Assembly (NCBI RefSeq): GCF_900291015.1
Contig: NZ_OLKL01000020.1
Coordinates: forward strand, 1 to 64,000
Direction of reading: 5' to 3'
Length of the DNA stretch: 64,000 nt
Origin: Pseudomonas persica
Lineage (GTDB): Bacteria; Pseudomonadota; Gammaproteobacteria; Pseudomonadales; Pseudomonadaceae
Below are positions 63,035-64,000 of the stretch, piece by piece. A program made the translations under genes and the position numbers. Within the stretch, counting starts at the first letter, position 1; every line of letters begins with the position of its first letter. Under the pieces are notes generated by a model. It was not told the origin of the DNA. It ran no database searches and saw only the letters and a program-made list of their open reading frames with translations.

Positions 63035-63250
63035 TCAGCCAACGGCGTGATTTTCGTTGAGTCTATGGATGCCAGCGGTGCCAGTCATTCCGTCCCAGTT
63101 ATCACCGCGACCTTCGCGCCAGCCGTTGATCCAGGCTTGGCGAACAGAAGGAAGATTGAAGGGGCAAAGTTCGCGGGATTTGCCGGTGACCCCGTATTGG
63201 TAGCCACGTGAATATGCTCTTTCCAACGGATCACGCTTAAGTCTTCTCAT
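63035..63250 (-). CDS. rmf: ribosome modulation factor
   Basis: A 71-residue basic protein that binds 70S ribosomes and promotes 100S dimer formation in stationary phase. MRRLKRDPLERAYSRGYQYG, GKSRELCPF and RQAWINGWREGRGDNWDGM are the family landmarks. GTGAGGGCAACACCC precedes the ATG. It has its own terminator downstream and a long structured upstream region. Confidence 0.95.
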   Translation of the reverse strand: MRRLKRDPLERAYSRGYQYGVTGKSRELCPFNLPSVRQAWINGWREGRGDNWDGMTGTAGIHRLNENHAVG

Positions 63251-63810
63251 AGGGTGTTGCCCTCACTTGTTGACTGTAATGTCCCGTCGGCCTCTCCGAG
63301 GCCGGGCAGAGTCTTTCTGCCGGTGTGCGCTCGCTGCCGGCGTGGCGAGCTGAAAGTGCCACCTCGTTGCGAAGCGGCCTGAGACCAGTTCTATCGAATG
63401 CGAGTCACGCTGTGAATGATCGATTTGTCATAAGCACGTAACCTTTCCAAGGGTCAGGAGATAAGTAAGTAAATGCGACTCAACCTTGTTTGGCGTTGAG
63501 CCCGCTATGATCAGGGTTTGCCGATCATTGACGTCATTTCGCCAGCGTTGCTTGCGGATGACAGAAATAATTTGAAATGCGACGAAGGGTCACATCGGCC
63601 CTGGTATCGCCAGAATTTTTCGTACTGCCTGATGATCTAAGCTGTCTTTGCCACCGGGCCAAGCGCAGATCGGTCAGGCGGCCCGGCCTTTCATCGCACG
63701 CTGCGTGGCGGGAAAGGCCACCCGCACGCCTGCTGGAAAGGTATGCGGGCAAACATCGCGGGGCGATGCGTCGCCCCGTCAGTCAAATAGCCCAAGGCGC
63801 TGGATTACTC
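63251..63810. other. 560-bp gene-free region between rmf and rlmL
   Basis: No convincing gene is present. Three adjacent hairpins lie at 63288-63341: CGGCCTC-TCC-GAGGCCG (63288-63304), GGCAGA-GTCTT-TCTGCC (63305-63321) and GCCGG/CCGGC (63319-63341). The middle (about 63390-63650) is AT-richer and may contain promoters. A perfect CGGGGCGA-TGCG-TCGCCCCG hairpin lies at 63759-63778, about 32 bases before the rlmL start. Confidence 0.6.
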
Positions 63811-64000
63811 ATGTCGGACCGTTTCGAACTTTATCTCACTTGCCCCAAAGGCCTGGAAGGCCTGCTTGCCGAAGAGGCCCGCAGCCTCGGCCTGGATGAC
63901 GTGCGCGAGCACACCTCGGCCATTCGCGGCGCCGCCGACATGGAAACCGCCTACCGCCTGTGCCTGTGGTCACGCCTGGCCAATCGGGTGCTGCTGGTAC
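63811..64000 (+). CDS. rlmL: 23S rRNA (guanine-2445/2069) methyltransferase, 5' part
   Basis: The first 63 codons of RlmL run off the window edge: MSDRFELYLTCPKGLEGLLA then EEARSLGLDDVREHTSAIRG and YRLCLWSRLANRVLLV, the start of a THUMP domain. The full enzyme is expected to be a fused methyltransferase of about 730 residues that modifies G2445 and G2069 of 23S rRNA. No strong ribosome-binding site is seen before ATG 63811. Confidence 0.9.
   Translation, partial: MSDRFELYLTCPKGLEGLLAEEARSLGLDDVREHTSAIRGAADMETAYRLCLWSRLANRVLLV

Noticed and set aside
63534..63752. 72-codon reverse frame in the rmf-rlmL gap
   Set aside because: No ribosome-binding site, Arg/Ser-rich composition and no family pattern.

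Overview
The window is a GC-rich chromosomal stretch from a fluorescent pseudomonad, most likely the Pseudomonas putida group. This rests on the gene order cfrX-cmpX-sigX-oprF followed by the nitrate assimilation genes, the divergent ppsR/ppsA pair, a 1621-residue NAD-glutamate dehydrogenase, and many REP palindromes (inverted pairs built on GTGGGAGCGGGTTTACCCGC or GTGGGAGCTGGCTTGCCGGC) between genes. I saw no tRNA, rRNA, transposase, prophage or CRISPR array. The window looks like core genome with a moderately variable middle section.

Left part (1-13.3 kb): a DUF1853 gene diverges from a tightly overlapping run of nadK, a metallophosphatase, a rhomboid protease, yeaC, a DUF2797 gene and pepN. 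Next come a YCF48-like exported propeller with an MMPL/RND transporter, a small conserved gene, a periplasmic lactonase-fold propeller and a 59-residue exported peptide. The rhomboid gene carries a translated REP element.

Reverse-strand blocks (13.3-26.1 kb): sbcD-sbcC-gst (DNA end processing), then, beyond a 488-bp REP field, a complete moxR-DUF58-DUF4381-batA-batB-batD locus with overlapping reading frames.

Variable middle (26.1-41 kb): an orphan DUF2235 lipase-like gene; an MFS carrier and a BenE-type carrier next to a MocR regulator; a class II aldolase and a DapA-like lyase behind a palindromic operator; a secreted protein with two CAP domains, one degenerate; soxR with a SoxR-type promoter pointing into a decayed reading frame; a HutC-type regulator overlapping a yjaB-like acetyltransferase; an orphan LysR regulator; and an E. 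coli-like divergent lysR/lysA pair.

Right part (41-64 kb): gdhB, ppsR/ppsA, a hydrolase, rraA-like, zntB-like, then the envelope-stress unit cfrX-cmpX-sigX-oprF. On the reverse strand follow nasS-nasT, a sigma54-type promoter, a two-hairpin ANTAR leader with terminator, a nitrate carrier, a PP2C/kinase fusion and cobA. The reductase genes nasC-nirD-nirB, which sit inside this cluster in P. aeruginosa, are missing here. pyrD, rmf and the 5' end of rlmL close the window.

The best candidates for a second look are the nas leader and the missing reductases, the SoxR promoter facing a broken gene, the translated REP in the rhomboid gene, the duplicated CAP domain, the sigX 5' hairpin and the hairpin cluster upstream of rmf. 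I did not find a wholly new multi-gene system.
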